A stretch of DNA of 64,000 nucleotides from Hyperoodon ampullatus (Eukaryota > Chordata > Mammalia > Artiodactyla > Ziphiidae): assembly GCA_949752795.1 (NCBI GenBank), contig OX457057.1, forward strand, positions 7,182,632 to 7,246,631, given 5' to 3'. Positions within the stretch are counted from its first letter, which is position 1. The number at the start of each line of letters is the position of its first letter. Positions 22,086-33,703 of the stretch are shown one piece after another. The notes beneath the pieces were generated by a model. It was not told the origin of the DNA and did no database searches. It saw nothing but the letters and a program-made list of their open reading frames with translations. The position numbers were made by a program, and so were the translations under genes.

Positions 22086-22865
22086 TGGTCCTGCTCTTAG
22101 CCAGCCCTCCGGGATCTAAATGACTCTGAGGTCAGAGGTCAGCCGAGCCGAGGGCTCCACGCAGGGCGGTAGGGCTCTCAGGCCGGATAGCTCTGTCTCT
22201 GTCCACCAGCCATCAGGGGTGGACTCCAGGAGCCACAAGGGTCTGTGCAGTGCAGAGCAGGAGGTGGCCTCCCACCCCTCAGAACAAGGTTTTACACCCC
22301 CATTCAACTTGAATGAACTGTTTGTTTTTGAAGGAAAAGCAACACGGTGAAACCTGACACTGGGTAAAGGGCCTCTCCTTCTACCAGTGAGGGGGGATGG
22401 GCTCCGAGAGGGAGCTCCAGGACCCCTGTGGTCCCTTCCGCCTGGACCGCTGACCACCACGTGAACGCCAGCCAGAGAGAACGTTCTGAGGCCCCAGCGG
22501 CCTCATCACCTCTCCCAGGGGTTTGGGAGGGAGCCTCAGAGGGCGGCCCGGCTAGGAGCTTGCAGCCTCCCTCGTGAGCACTGACTCTCTCCTGGGAAAA
22601 TGGACAGGTGAAATTCTAGAAGCAGGAGTGGATCATGTTCCAAATGGTCTCTGCTCTCAGAAAGGGGAAGCTTCTGGATTGGGACAGCCTCACCCGGATG
22701 GAAACTCCACCAGGGCCCGACTTCTGTCTTCTTCACCACGTCTGTCCTGTAAAGGACGAGACAACCCGCTGTTTAAGTCCACAGGTCCCACCACCCGGTT
22801 GAGACCATCACTCTGCCACGGCTGCTTTGCCTTGTTCAGTACATAAGGATGGGCCTGGCTTGTCC
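22085..22865. other. Unique intergenic DNA
   Basis: No repeat or gene recognised. Confidence 0.4.
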
Positions 22866-22867
22866 CA

Positions 22868-23040
22868 GTAAAACTTTATTTATAGACACTGACATTTGAA
22901 CTTCATATTATTTTCACGTGTCACGAAATAACATTCTTCTTTTGCTTTTTTTCCCTCCTAAGCGTTTAAAAAGGTGAAAACCACTGTTAGTCTTCAGGTT
23001 TTACAAAAACAGGTTGTAGCTGGATTTGGCCAACCACCCC
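22868..23040. repeat. Ancient dispersed repeat, copy A
   Basis: The core cacgtgtcacgaaataacattcttc, then aaaaaggtgaaaaccac and aaaaacaggttgtagctgg, is shared with a second copy at 47.7-48.03 kb. The wording of the end (tagctggatttggccaacc) resembles an old MER-type element. Confidence 0.55.
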
Positions 23041-23190
23041 TGACATGATGGCTGCACAACCCTTGGGATCAAACCCAAGCACGAGGCTTCTTGCACTCCT
23101 CCAGTTAGGGCCCCCTGGACCCCCCCATGGACCCCCACGTAACATCTGCGGTTCTCAGTTCACACCTCTCTTGTGGGTTCTTCTGGATCA
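23040..23190. other. Unassigned short stretch
   Basis: No repeat or gene recognised. Confidence 0.3.
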
Positions 23191-23194
23191 TTCT

Positions 23195-23485
23195 TCCTCC
23201 CTTTCCTACGCTTGATTGTTTTTAAGGCCCAGTTCAAGCATCCCACTCTGGGAAGCCTCTCTCAATGCACAGTCAGGTTTAGATGCCCTTCTCTTTATCG
23301 CTTGAGCCCCAAAACTGGGCCCCGGTGTCGTTGATGCCAAGTCTGAGGACAGCGGTTTGCTCCTTGGCCTTAGGCATCAGCCTGGAAGCTCCTAATTGCG
23401 GAGCCTGGGCTTTCCATCCCCATCCCAGGGCCTCCACGGGGCCTGGAACATGGTAGGTGCTCAATAAAGGCTTGTGGGAATAATT
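23195..23485 (-). repeat. L2 LINE 3' end, antisense
   Basis: It contains aggcccagttcaagcatcc and gaacatggtaggtgctcaat, which are characteristic L2 phrases. Confidence 0.65.
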
Positions 23486-23559
23486 CAGCCTTCCTCTTTC
23501 CCTCCCCCTCTCCTGACCCCCACCCCTCCCCCTCCTCTCCTAGTCCCTAAGGTTATTGG

Positions 23560-24050
23560 TCCCCAGGGCCCAGGCCTGGGCTCTTCTTTTCTCCATCCAC
23601 CCTCACACCTACTGTGAGCTCACCCCACGTCGGGGCTTTAAGGCCATCAGCTTCCCACTCATACCTCCAGGTGGATATGGGGCAGGCATCTCGAGGCTTC
23701 CATGCCCCACACCTGCTCCTCTCACGGACTTCCCCATCTCAGGTGCCATGCCCCCAAACCCTGGGGTCGCCCCTGAGCCCTCTGTTCCTCTCTCAGCCCC
23801 TGTCTAATCCATCAGAAAATTCTATTGGCCAGACTCTCAAAATACATTCACCACCCTCACTGCTCCTGCTGGCCCCAGCCACTGGCCTCTCACCTGGATG
23901 GAGGCCGAAGCCTCTTAATTGGTCTCATCTCTCCCTGGTCTCTGCTTGACCCCCCTTCACACAGCAGCCAGAGGGACCCTGTGACAGCATAAGCTCTAGA
24001 GCAAGTCACGCCTCTGCTTAGAGCCCTCCCGTGGCACCCATCTCCATGGA
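23560..24050 (-). repeat. Probable L2 LINE fragment, antisense
   Basis: Phrases such as cacacagcagccagagggac and agtcacgcctctgcttagag match reverse L2 text. The left boundary is uncertain. Confidence 0.5.
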
Positions 24051-24084
24051 CGAGTACATGATTTTAATAGGGGTCTGTCTGCCA

Positions 24085-24215
24085 GGCACCACTGAAGCGC
24101 TTCACTCATTGCCCCTGAGAAACAAAGGCCCAGGGAGGTTAAGTAGCTTGGCCAAGGCCACACAGCTAGCCATGATAGAACTCAAATTCCTGACACTGGC
24201 CTGCCTGATCACACC
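24085..24215 (+). repeat. MIR SINE fragment
   Basis: MIR core: ggttaagtagcttggccaag, then gccacacagctagc. Confidence 0.75.
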
Positions 24216-24360
24216 CCACTCCCTGAGCTCAGTTCCTCCACCACAAAGGGAGCACCTTTGTCCCAGGTACCCTAGTCCCCTCCTTCTTTCTTTCTTGTAA
24301 ATATTAGTTTTCAATAAGTACTACATGTATATGGCCTCGAATTTAAAATGTATACAAGGG

Positions 24361-24501
24361 GGGACTTCCCTGATGGGCCAGTGGTTAGGACTCGGCCCTT
24401 TCACTACTGGGGCCCGGGGTTCAATCCCTGGTCGGGGAACTAAGATCCCGCAAACCATGTGGCGTGGCCAAAAAATAATAAATATACTTTTAAAAAATTT
24501 T
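24361..24501 (+). mobile_element. CHR-type SINE (short form)
   Basis: It begins gggacttccctgatgggcc. The TSD is aatgta(t/c)(a/g)caagggg at about 24347-24361 and 24502-24516. Confidence 0.88.
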
Positions 24502-24684
24502 AATGTACGCAAGGGGAATACAGTACATCTCTCTCCAACCCCTGTCCACCCACAGCCACCCACTTCTCCTCCCAGAGGCACCCTCCTGGAGTTCAGCGAA
24601 GCGTTGCCCTCGTAGGTGTCACGGGCATGGAGTCATGCGCCGTGGTCTCTGCGTTATACGTGCAAGGTCTGGGAGCGCTGGCTG

Positions 24685-24860
24685 CCTCCGATCAAGTCAC
24701 TTGCTCTTTGCGGGCCTCAATTTCCTCATCAGCAAATCGAATGATGTGAATACTTCTGCCGCTCTGAAGGTCAGCTTCAAGTAGTAACAATGATAAAGGA
24801 GGTAATAGGCATGAAAGTGCCTTGTCAGCCGGAAACGTTGAGGCATCATGACCCCGTGGG
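24685..24860 (-). repeat. MIR SINE fragment, antisense
   Basis: Reverse MIR text: cgggcctcaatttcctcatc, then atgatgtgaatacttctgcc. Confidence 0.6.
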
Positions 24861-26030
24861 CAGAGGAGCCAGAGAAATCAGAGACTGGCCTGGGAGGGAC
24901 CAGCCCAGTGTGTGCTCAGCTCAGACCGGAGGCCAGAAGGGCCTTGGTTGTTTACCCCGGTATTCCAACAGCATCCCCTTCATCTGGTCCTCCATCCATC
25001 CTTCGCTCCCTGGGTGGATAAAGATGCTCTCCAGCCGGCTCATGCGTCTGCTCCTCTTCGCTAAGCTGTCTTCTAAGCCTGTGTTCACAGGCCAGAGCCC
25101 CGTCCACCGCCCTGAAGACCTGGGCTGCAAACCCACACGGCATTTCCAAACTCGTGAAAGAGACAAGGGGCCTGGAGATGAAACATCTGAGTTGGGGAGG
25201 AGGTGGCCACTTCCAACAGAGCAGCTTCTAAGACTTTGATCTTGTCAAATGTTAGCTGTATCGAGCCTTGGAGCATGTCTACGGCCCTTGGGATGCTATT
25301 ATTCTCCTAAACAGGCTCTTTGCCCAGAAATCATCTTGATCCACAGCCTATCGCTTTCTTTTCATAATATCACACCCTTACTCCTACTTACATCCTCCCA
25401 GACTTTCCCAACCTCTCCTTCCATCTGGGACCCTTCACATCTGCCAGATGAGGCTGAGTCTCCCCAAAATCTGTGCTACGGCCAAGCTGTCGTTTCATCT
25501 TTGCTCATAATCAGGCCCTCCAGCCTCTTCATCACTTTTATTGCCTTTTCTCCTCAAAATTCCTCCAGAGTCGCCGGTGAACTCTCCATGTGAAGACCCA
25601 AAAGAAAATTCTCCCAATAAGAAACATCTTCTTATCTCCAAGGGTGCTATTTTTGTGCAAGGACTTCTCATCAGCCTGATTGCAGACACGATTTTGGCTG
25701 GATCGAGCCTATTTGCGATACTCGTGGTATTACATGCTTTATCTGAGCGTGGGTTTTCTCCCCACTCCCAGCCTACTTTCCTGCTCTCCCTGGATCCTCT
25801 TTATCAAGCTGTAAGAGGAAACTGCTTTGTGTTATGATCTGTTTCTGCCTAAAGCACATTCAACCTGAGGAACAAAGCCGTGGGGCTCAGCAGGTAATCC
25901 TGGAGCCCTGGGCCCATGCCAGCCACCTCCGCTGGTCGTTCCAGCATCCCAGGGCCCCTGCAAACGTCCGTGGAGCATCTTCCATGTGGCAGGTAATACC
26001 GGAGGGCTTGGCCACATTATCTTAATTCCT
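24860..26030. other. Unique intergenic DNA
   Basis: No gene recognised. Bases 25590-25760 are distinct in composition, with CTTATCT (GATA-type) and AT-rich motifs; a conserved noncoding element is possible but unproven. Confidence 0.4.
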
Positions 26031-26034
26031 CTGA

Positions 26035-26165
26035 AACAACCATCCTAGGAGGTTTCCATTATAGGGAGTGGAGGCTAGGGTTGGATGGGTTAAGTAACAA
26101 ACTTGGCCATACAGTCGGGAAACAGCAGGACTGGAATTTGAACCCAAGGCCTCACCTTTCCTGTG
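26035..26165 (+). repeat. MIR SINE fragment
   Basis: Diverged MIR text: gttaagtaacaaacttggcc, then gcaggactggaatttgaacc. Confidence 0.6.
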
Positions 26166-26246
26166 GAACCCGTAATGCCTCAATGGTTGTGGCCGATCAG
26201 CCGGGACACCAAGGGGCTGGTACTTCTGGTAAAGAGGGACTTGTTC

Positions 26247-26460
26247 GGGCTTCCCTGGTGGCGCAGTGGTTGAGAGTCCGCCTGCCGATGCGGGGGACAC
26301 GGGTTCGTGCCCCGGTCCGGGAAGATCCCACATGTCGTGGAGCAGCTGGGCCCGTGAGCCATGGCCACTGAGCCTGCGCATCCGGAGCCTGTGCTCCGCA
26401 ACGGGAGAGGCCACGGCAGTGAGAGGCCCGTGTACCGCAAAAAAAAAAAAAAAAAAAAAA
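26247..26460 (+). mobile_element. CHR-2-like SINE
   Basis: The perfect 16-base TSD aaagagggacttgttc is at 26231-26246 and 26461-26476. It has a poly(A) tail of about 25 bases, so this copy is young. Confidence 0.95.
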
Positions 26461-26724
26461 AAAGAGGGACTTGTTCTTAAGACACTGCTCTACCTCCAAG
26501 AGTAAACAGCCAATGCACTTCTGGTCTCTGATCCAAGCTGAACAAAAGATACTCCAATGACTGCACTCGTGCATCTACTTCCCCAAGAACTGCATCACAC
26601 CATAGGTCCTTAATGAGATGAGAATGCAGGAAAACTCCAGATTTGGGGCACAGAACTTTCCTGTACTTGAGCAATTGGTGTTTTGTTCTTCTGGGTAGGC
26701 CTTAACATTTACCCCTTTAATATT

Positions 26725-27395
26725 AAATACATGAAACAAACTTGGACACGAATGTTCATAGCAGCACTATTCACACAAGGTGGAAACCACACGTGTGTCC
26801 ATAGACGACTGGATGTACACAGGGTGGCACAGCCATGCAATGGAATGTCACTCAGCCATAAAAAGGAATGAAACACTGGCACACGCCACCACCCGGGTGA
26901 ACCTTGGAAACATGCTTAGTGAAAGAAATCAGACCCAAAGGGCCGCGTATTCTATGACTCCATTTTATTTATGTCCAGAGGGAATTCCCTGGTGATCCAG
27001 TGGTTAGGACTCTGGGCTTCCATGGCAGGGGGCACAGGTTCAATCCCTGGTCGGGGAACTAAGATCCCGCAAGCCATGCGGCATGGCCAAAAAAAAAATT
27101 TTTTTAAGTTCTTTTTTTCATTTAAAAAAAAAGAAAAGAAATGTCCAGAATAGGTACATCCATAAAGAAATGAAAGCAGACAAGTGATTTTCAGGGGCTG
27201 GAGGGAAGAAGGAACTGGAAGTAGCTGCTTAATGGGTGGGGGGCTCCTTTTGTGGTGATGATAAAGGTCAGGAACTAAATAATGGTCATGGTTGCACAAC
27301 ATGGTGAATGTATTTAATGCCACTGAAGTATACACTTTAAAATGATTAAAATGGTAAACTTCAGGTTACGTGTATTTTACCACAATAAACGAAAA
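26725..27395 (+). mobile_element. Old L1 3' end split by a SINE
   Basis: Plus-orientation L1M: gttcatagcagcactattc, then ggaatgtcactcagccataa, then gaagtatacactttaaaatg. The SINE at 26980-27140 interrupts it. Confidence 0.8.
26980..27140 (+). mobile_element. CHR-type SINE (short form) inside L1
   Basis: It starts gggaattccctggtgatcc. The TSD atgtccaga is at 26971-26979 and 27141-27149. Confidence 0.88.
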
Positions 27396-27574
27396 TTAAA
27401 TGGGGCTCCAGGCTGGCATTGCAGACCCCTCTTGGCTGACACAACAGCTCTACCATCCTTCACTGGGTAACGTGGCTGGAAGGGAACCTGATATGATATT
27501 GTCCTGCCCATTTGCCCATTCTGCCATTCAAGATATGAGGGAGGCCCAGACGTTTTCCTTACAGCAACGAAGCG

Positions 27575-27805
27575 GAGTTAGCCTCGGGGGGTCTTGTTGT
27601 TTGTAGACAGTATGATGGCCGAGATCTGCTTCAAAATAATACAGGATGGAGAAATGCGGAGGAGTGAGTGGAGATGTAGGCCAAACAGGACTGGCCATGA
27701 GTTGACCATTGCAGATGCTGGCTGACAGGTACGTAGAGATGCATTATAATATTCTGTCCACTTTTGTATATGCTCACCATTTTTCATAATAAAAAATGAA
27801 AATGG
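27575..27805 (+). mobile_element. Old L1 3' terminus
   Basis: Text tgcttcaaaataatacagg, then ggccatgagttgaccattg, then ccacttttgtatatg and cataataaaaaatg matches an ancient L1 (L1ME-like) end. Confidence 0.6.
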
Positions 27806-27809
27806 CACT

Positions 27810-28335
27810 TTTTAAGCTTTGGCAGAAATTTTTGAAAATATAGGAAAGTTTATGGACTGCAGCAGTCGTCTAGAATACCACCACCTGGAGACCATCCCTG
27901 GTGGTGTCTTTGTTCCATCCTCTCCGGGTCTTTTCCACATGCACGTGCAAATCATGCTCTAAGTACTATGCTTTATCACTTTGGAAGCTTATCATCAGCG
28001 GTACCTGGCTTTGGCTACTAAGTCACTGGCATGCTGTGCTCAAAGTGATACCTGTAAGTGCTATGAAAAGCAGAGCAAGGAAAGGATTTTGGAAGTGCTC
28101 AGGGTGGAAGGATGGGGTGGGCTGCCTTTTTAAATAGAGTGGTCAGGGTGGGCCTCCTGGAGAAGGTGTCTTTTCTCAGGACTTGAGGCGAGACAGCTGG
28201 CCATGGGTTCATCTGGGGGTGTTTGCAGCAGAGAGGTCAGCCAGAGCAAACACCCCAAGGCCAGCAAGTGCCTGGCCAATTGGAGCCACCATGAGAAGAG
28301 AGGGAGCAGGGACTAGGCCACGAGGTCAAAGAGAT
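27810..28335. other. Unique intergenic DNA
   Basis: No gene or clear repeat; part (cctggagaaggtgtcttttc, about 28159) may join the old repeat that continues at 28690. Confidence 0.35.
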
Positions 28336-28339
28336 GAGG

Positions 28340-28690
28340 AGGGTGTATTTGTTTTCTGATGCTGCTGTAGCAAATCATCACAAACTTAGTGGCTTAAAAC
28401 ATCAGTAATTTATTTTCCTGTGGTGTCCTGAGGTCAGAAGTCCAAAACAAGTCTTATGGGGCTAAAATCAAAGTGTAGGGAGGGTTGGTTCCCGCCGGAG
28501 GCTCCCGGGCAGTCTGTTCCTGCATCTTCTTAGGGCCCACCCAGATAATCCAGGATGATCGCCTCCTCTCAAGATCCTTCACTTGATCACATCATCAAAA
28601 GACCCTTTTCCCAGGTAAGGTGACATATTCACCAGTCCCAGGGGTTAGGACATGGCCATCTTTTGGGGCGCTGTTATTTGGCCCACACAA
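28340..28690 (-). repeat. MaLR-like LTR, antisense
   Basis: It runs from tttgttttctgatgctgctg, through aaacttagtggcttaaaac and ctgaggtcagaagtcc, to cccaggtaaggtgacatattc and ggcccacaca. Confidence 0.6.
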
Positions 28691-29290
28691 GGGGTCTGAT
28701 CAAAGAGGGTCCTGTGAACCTTGTACAAACTTCAGCTTTTTCTCTGAGTGAAATGGGGGCCGCAGGAGGTTTTGAGCAGAAACATGATCCGATTTATGGT
28801 TAAAAGGATCAATGTGGTTGCTGTGTTGAGAAGATTCTAGAAGGGCAAAAGGGAGACTCCATAGGGGGTTATCACAGTAATCGGGCGAGAGAGGAAGCAG
28901 GGGAGGTGGTGAGAACAGTCAAATCCAGAACATCTTCTCATGTCACGTAGAGCTGAAAGGATTTCCTGACAGGTTGGATGTTGAGTGTGAGAGAAAGAAC
29001 CAGGGATGACCCCGATGTCTTTGGCCTGGGCAACTGGCAGGATGGAGTGCAGGTCACAGGGGTCAGGAGCCGGTTGGGGTGGGGAGGGCAGAAGTGGATC
29101 TGCAGAAGTTAGGTTTGAGCTTCCTGTTGAGCAACTCGGCAAGATGGAGAGGCAGGTGGATGGGGGAGTCTGGAGTCAGGGGACAGTTCGGGCTGGACTG
29201 ATGGCTGGGAGGCACCTGGGAGTGACCAGAAGAGCAGGGGTCCAAGGGCTGGGTGTAGGGCACACCAGCATTGCCAGCCGGCCGAGTAGG
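28690..29290. repeat. Ancient dispersed repeat, family unassigned
   Basis: Phrases such as tttgagcagaaacatgatcc, atcacagtaatcgggcgag, tgagagaaagaaccaggg and ctttggcctgggcaactgg recur in many mammalian loci, from memory. A 187-codon frame over it (29006-29569) is therefore not a gene. Related text occurs at 61.44-61.6 kb. Confidence 0.45.
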
Positions 29291-29524
29291 AGGGACCAGC
29301 AGGCGGAACTGAGGGGCAGAGAAGCAGAGAAGCAGGAGAAAACCAGGGGAGCGTCAGCCGCGACCCAAGAGCCATCGCGGGGGAGCGGTGAGGGCAACAG
29401 CACCCGGAGCCTGAGATTGGGAACGTTCCAGATCTCGCTCTGCACCCCAGTTCTAGAAGGAGTCCTCAGACCTTCTGCCCACCTGGGTGAAAAACGGCCT
29501 CTCAGGTTCAGTCTTTTTTTTTTT

Positions 29525-30360
29525 CTCACCATTTTAACCATTCTAAAGTGTGTAATTCGCTGGTTTTGAGCCCATTCACAACGTTGTACAACCGTCACCA
29601 CTCTCTGACTCCAGAACATTTTCTTCACCCCAAAAAGAAACCCCACCCCCGTTGGCAGTCATTTCTAATCCCCCTCCCCGCAACCCAGGCAAACACTAAT
29701 CTTTCTGTCCCTATGAGTTTGCTTATTCAGGTCATTTCCTATCAGTGGAATCATACAATATGTGGCCTTTTGTGTCTGGCTTCTTTCACTGAACATCATG
29801 TTTTCAAGGTTCACTCATGGATCAGTACTTCATTGCTTTTTATGGATGAATAGTATTCAGTACGGCTCTACTACATTTTATCTGTTCCTTTGTTTTTTTT
29901 GTTTTTTGTTTGTTTGTTTTTGTGGTACGTGGGCCTCTCGCTGTTGTGGCCTCTCCCGTTGTGGAGCACAGGCTCCGGACGCGCAGGCTCAGCGGCCATG
30001 GCTCACGGGCCCAGCCGCTCCGCGGCATGTGGGATCCTCCCAGACCAGGGCACGAACCCGCGTCCCCTGCATCGGCAGGTGGACTTTCAACACTGCGCCA
30101 CCAGGGAAGCCCTATCTGTTCCTTTGTTGATAGACATTTGGGTTGTCTCCACTTTTTGGCTATTGTGCATAATGCTTCTATGAACATCTGTGTACAAGTT
30201 CTTTGCACAGACCTATGCTTTCAGTTCTCTTGGGTGTAAACCTAGTCTTGGAATTGCTGGGTCTTGTGGTGACTTTAAGTTTTTGAGGAACTACCAGCTC
30301 ATTTTCCACAGGGGCTGCACCATTGTACAATCCCCCCAACCATGTATGAGGGCGGTCAGA
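29525..30360 (-). mobile_element. Old L1 3' end, antisense, split by a CHR-2 SINE
   Basis: Reverse L1M text from ctaaagtgtgtaattcgctgg to caatccccccaaccatgtatg. The SINE at 29895-30112 interrupts it. Confidence 0.8.
29895..30112 (-). mobile_element. CHR-2-like SINE
   Basis: The perfect TSD tatctgttcctttgtt is at 29879-29894 and 30113-30128. The poly(A) complement is a GTTT-interrupted T-tract. Confidence 0.95.
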
Positions 30361-30654
30361 GTCTTTTTGAACTGTAACTGCTCATCACCCTGCTCTAATT
30401 CCTTGTGTGTGCACACATGTGTGTATGGGGTGGGTGTGATCCAGTGGACCCCAACCTCTTTAGACTCTAATTTTAGAGAAGCCAGTTTTATCGACCAGTC
30501 TAGAGAGTATCATGGCAACCGGCAGCTTCCGTGTTCTGGACCAAGCTCGCTGAGGGAGGGGCAGGAGACCCCTGGGGGGTCCCGTGATGCTCTCACTTCC
30601 AGGGTGGGAGAGAAAAAAGCCTTCTCGTTCATCAAAACCACAAGGGAATGTCCA

Positions 30655-30935
30655 GGGTAGAGAAATCTACAGACGGAAAGTAGATTGATGATGACTTAGG
30701 GCTGGGGACAGGGGATGGGAAGATAGTCGGGAGATAACTAAACCATATATGGTTTCCTTTTAAAGTGATTTAAAAAAAACTAACATTGTAGGAGGTGATA
30801 GTTTCACATATCTTTGAATATACTAAAAATGACTGCATTGTACACTTTAAGTGGGCGATCTGTATGATATGTAAATTATATCCCCCAGAACAATTGTGTA
30901 AAAAAGACCCACAAGGGAGACTGGAGGAACTCTGG
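30655..30935 (+). mobile_element. Old L1 3' end
   Basis: Plus-orientation L1M: acagacggaaagtagattg, then actgcattgtacactttaag, then gtaaattatatccccc. Confidence 0.7.
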
Positions 30936-31360
30936 GACAGAAGCCAACAAAATAAAGTTCTCTAAAGAAAACAGCAGGAAAGCCCAGTTTTCATCTACAA
31001 GTTTTCAGCAACATTCCTGCACTCTCGGTCCTCGCCTTGACTTCATGCACATCTCTTAGGTTTGTGCCCAAACTTTCCCCCACGGAGGAGTCAAATCTCA
31101 GCACATCTCAGAGGAGGTGGAGAAAAGAGCCAGGAGGACCTGTCCAGCCCCTCTGCTCTGGGTCAATTCACGTGGTCTCAGCCGCCCCCTGGTGGACACT
31201 GGGGACTGAGCCTTAGAAAGGGGCATACGGAGGGAGCTGGCGGCTGGACCAGTCTGAATAGCCTGGCATACTCTTCCCAGCCCACAGGGGTACCTCTTGG
31301 TGTCTGAGTCCCTTTGCACCCAAAGAAGGTCAGTTCTAGCCCCTGTGTGACCCTTTAAAA
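30935..31360. other. Unique intergenic DNA
   Basis: No repeat or gene recognised. Confidence 0.4.
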
Positions 31361-31437
31361 AAATTTAAATCCTTTTTACTATGGGCGTTTATTATAGAGA
31401 ACTGCAAACTTTTTTTTTTTTTTTAAAGAAAGAAATA

Positions 31438-31660
31438 GGGCTTCCCCGGTGGCGCAGTGGTTGAGAGTCCGCCTGCCGATGCAGGGGACGCGGGTTTGTG
31501 CCCTGGTCCGGGAAGATCTCACATGCCGCGGAGCGGCTGGGCCCATGAGCCATGGCCGCTGAGCCTGCGCGTCCGGAGCCTGTGCTCCGCAATGGGAGAG
31601 GCCACAACAGTGAGAGCGCGTACCGCAAAAAATAAAAATAATAAAAAAATAAAATAAAAT
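31438..31660 (+). mobile_element. CHR-2-like SINE
   Basis: It starts gggcttccccggtggcgcag and ends gtaccgcaaaaaataaaaa with a long (AAAAT)n-like tail. A small deletion removes part of the usual gagaggcccgcg near the 3' end. No clean TSD was found. Confidence 0.9.
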
Positions 31661-32228
31661 AGCCTAACGAACCCATGTGTAGCCACAACTCTGCTTCAGC
31701 AATTACCAACACGTGGCCAGTCTCATCCTCATTTTGTCTTGACCTCCGTCCACTCCCTCCATCTGTATTATTTTAAACCAAATCCCAGAGAGCATATTAT
31801 TCCATCTGTAAATATTTCTGAATGCATGAAAGACAGACTCTTTTTAATCTCACCACAATACTGTCACACCTAAAAAAAATCTTCAACATAATTAAATTAC
31901 TAGTGTCATATCATCAATAGTCTCCTCAATGCCAAAAATATTCCTTTTTTTTTTTTTTAAACAGACTGTTTGAATCAGGATCCACGAAGTTTGGTTGGTC
32001 TGACATTTAAATTTCTTTTAGATAGAAAGGTTATAGGCTCCCTGTTCATTTTGCATCTTATTTGTTGAAGAAAACTGCTCTTCTATTTTTTCCAGCTTTG
32101 TTGAGGCATAATTGACAAAAAATTATATACATTCAATGTACAACAAAAAGATTTGATATACGTATACATTGTGAAATGATTACCATAATCAAGCTAATTA
32201 ACACATCCATCACTTCACATAGTTATGT

Positions 32229-32240
32229 GGGGGGGGGGGG
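32229..32240. repeat. Poly-G tract (12 G)
   Basis: Twelve uninterrupted G residues within the L1 fragment, followed by tgtgag. It may be a length-variable or error-prone site. Confidence 0.9.
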
Positions 32241-32254
32241 TGTGAGTGGTTGTG

Positions 32255-33310
32255 GTGAGACCACTTAAGACCTACTCTCTCAGCGTTTTTCTATTTTAAC
32301 CCATAATTTAGATTTGCAAGTGGCCTGGGATTGCAGCCGTGTTCACAAACAGAGGGAACGGAGCCACATGCCGACCATGTTTGTGGTTGGAGCTACAGTT
32401 TTATTTGCTTTTCTGTCCCAGTTTTCCCAGCTCTCTGTGGCTCTATTACTTTTATCATAGAAAAACGATTTTGAAGACAGAAAATACACCTGAGACTCTG
32501 TCAGAGAAAAATGACAAAGACCACACAATTGATGTCTTTCAAATGACCAGACCCTAAAATTTGTCCAAGTCCTTCTGAGAGCTCCAAGCCTGTGAAGGAG
32601 GCGGTGAGAAATACAAGGATCTCTGAGATCCTGAGTCCAGGTCTGGGCAGGTGAGGCCCCCGCTCGGTTCCCAAGTTGGCCCCGGTCTACACAGGGAGCC
32701 CTGGACCCCTCTCTCTTAGCTGCCCCTCCTCCCTGAGCTCGGAGGCCCTCCTCTGTTCTCCTTCCAGAGCAGTCTGCCATCCTCCAGCCCTGGCGGCCCT
32801 GTCACACAGCCTGTTTGCTGGCAGCACCCTGATATCCAAGGCAACATCACTGATTTTAAATATTGTGACCGATTCAGATGTCACTTTGGGCCAACTTGGC
32901 CCTTTGAAATTTAGATAAACATGGCTCAAATGCCCTGATTTCACAACCGGCTCAGGTCCAGACTAAAACCCCAAACGGACACACGGGCACACAGTGTTCT
33001 GCCCTCCTCCCCCGTGGTTCCCACTCTGCTCTCCCAGCAGTGGCGGCGGTTGGGGGACCTCCATTCAGCTTCTGGTCAGCAGACCTGTGCCCTTTGCCAG
33101 TTTCCTCCAGAATCCAATCACACTTAGGATGTCCTGCGATGGGTACCTTTACTAAGATACTAATGGCCAGGTGGGTGGGGCTCCAGGGCTCCCTCATCAG
33201 AGGGCTAGGGGGTGGCTCTTTAGCTGGGCTAGAGCTGAGGGCACATTGACATGAAAGTTGTCATCAGCCAATTGAGGACAGCACCAGAAAATAATCCAGA
33301 AAGATGTTAT
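32255..33310. other. Unique intergenic DNA
   Basis: About 1 kb with no recognised gene or repeat; the opposing open frames at 32339-32780 look fortuitous. Confidence 0.4.
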
Positions 33311-33326
33311 TAATAAATACTTTTCC

Positions 33327-33688
33327 GGAACTTCCCTGGTGGTGCAGTGGTTAAGAATCTGCCTGCCGATGCAGGGGACACATGTTCAAGCCCTGGTCCG
33401 GGAAGATCCCACATGCCGTGGAGCAACTAAGCCCGTGCACCAAAACTGCTGAGCCTGTGCTCTAGAGCTCACGAGCCACAACTACTGAAGCCTATGCACC
33501 TAGAGCCCATGCTCCACAAGAGAAGCCACCACAATGAGAAGCCTGCGCACCGCAATGAAGAGCAGCCCCCGCTCACCACAAATAGAGAGAGCCCGCGCAC
33601 AGCAACAAAGATCCAACACAGTCAAAAATAAATAAATTTAATTTTAAAAAAATTAAAAAAAATTTTTAAATAAATGTTTAAGTAAATA
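33327..33688 (+). mobile_element. Long CHR-type SINE
   Basis: The TSD aataaatacttttcc is at 33312-33326 and 33689-33703. It carries the long 3' region with cacaactactgaagc, agagaagccacc and an (AAATA)n-like tail. Confidence 0.93.
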
Positions 33689-33703
33689 AATAAATACTTT
33701 TCC

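Larger units (their letters stand above)
31360..32250 (-). mobile_element. Old L1 fragments, antisense, with a SINE
   Basis: From about 31700 the text taaaccaaatcccagagagc, catctgtaaatatttctgaatg and tgaatcaggatccacgaag matches antisense L1MC/MD-type sequence. From 32095 a second antisense 3' end begins (gttgaggcataattgacaaa). The CHR-2 SINE at 31438-31660 lies at the left. Confidence 0.65.

Noticed and set aside
29006..29569. 187-codon plus-strand open frame as a novel gene
   Set aside because: It overlies ancient dispersed repeat text, is low in complexity, and runs into the T-tract before an L1.
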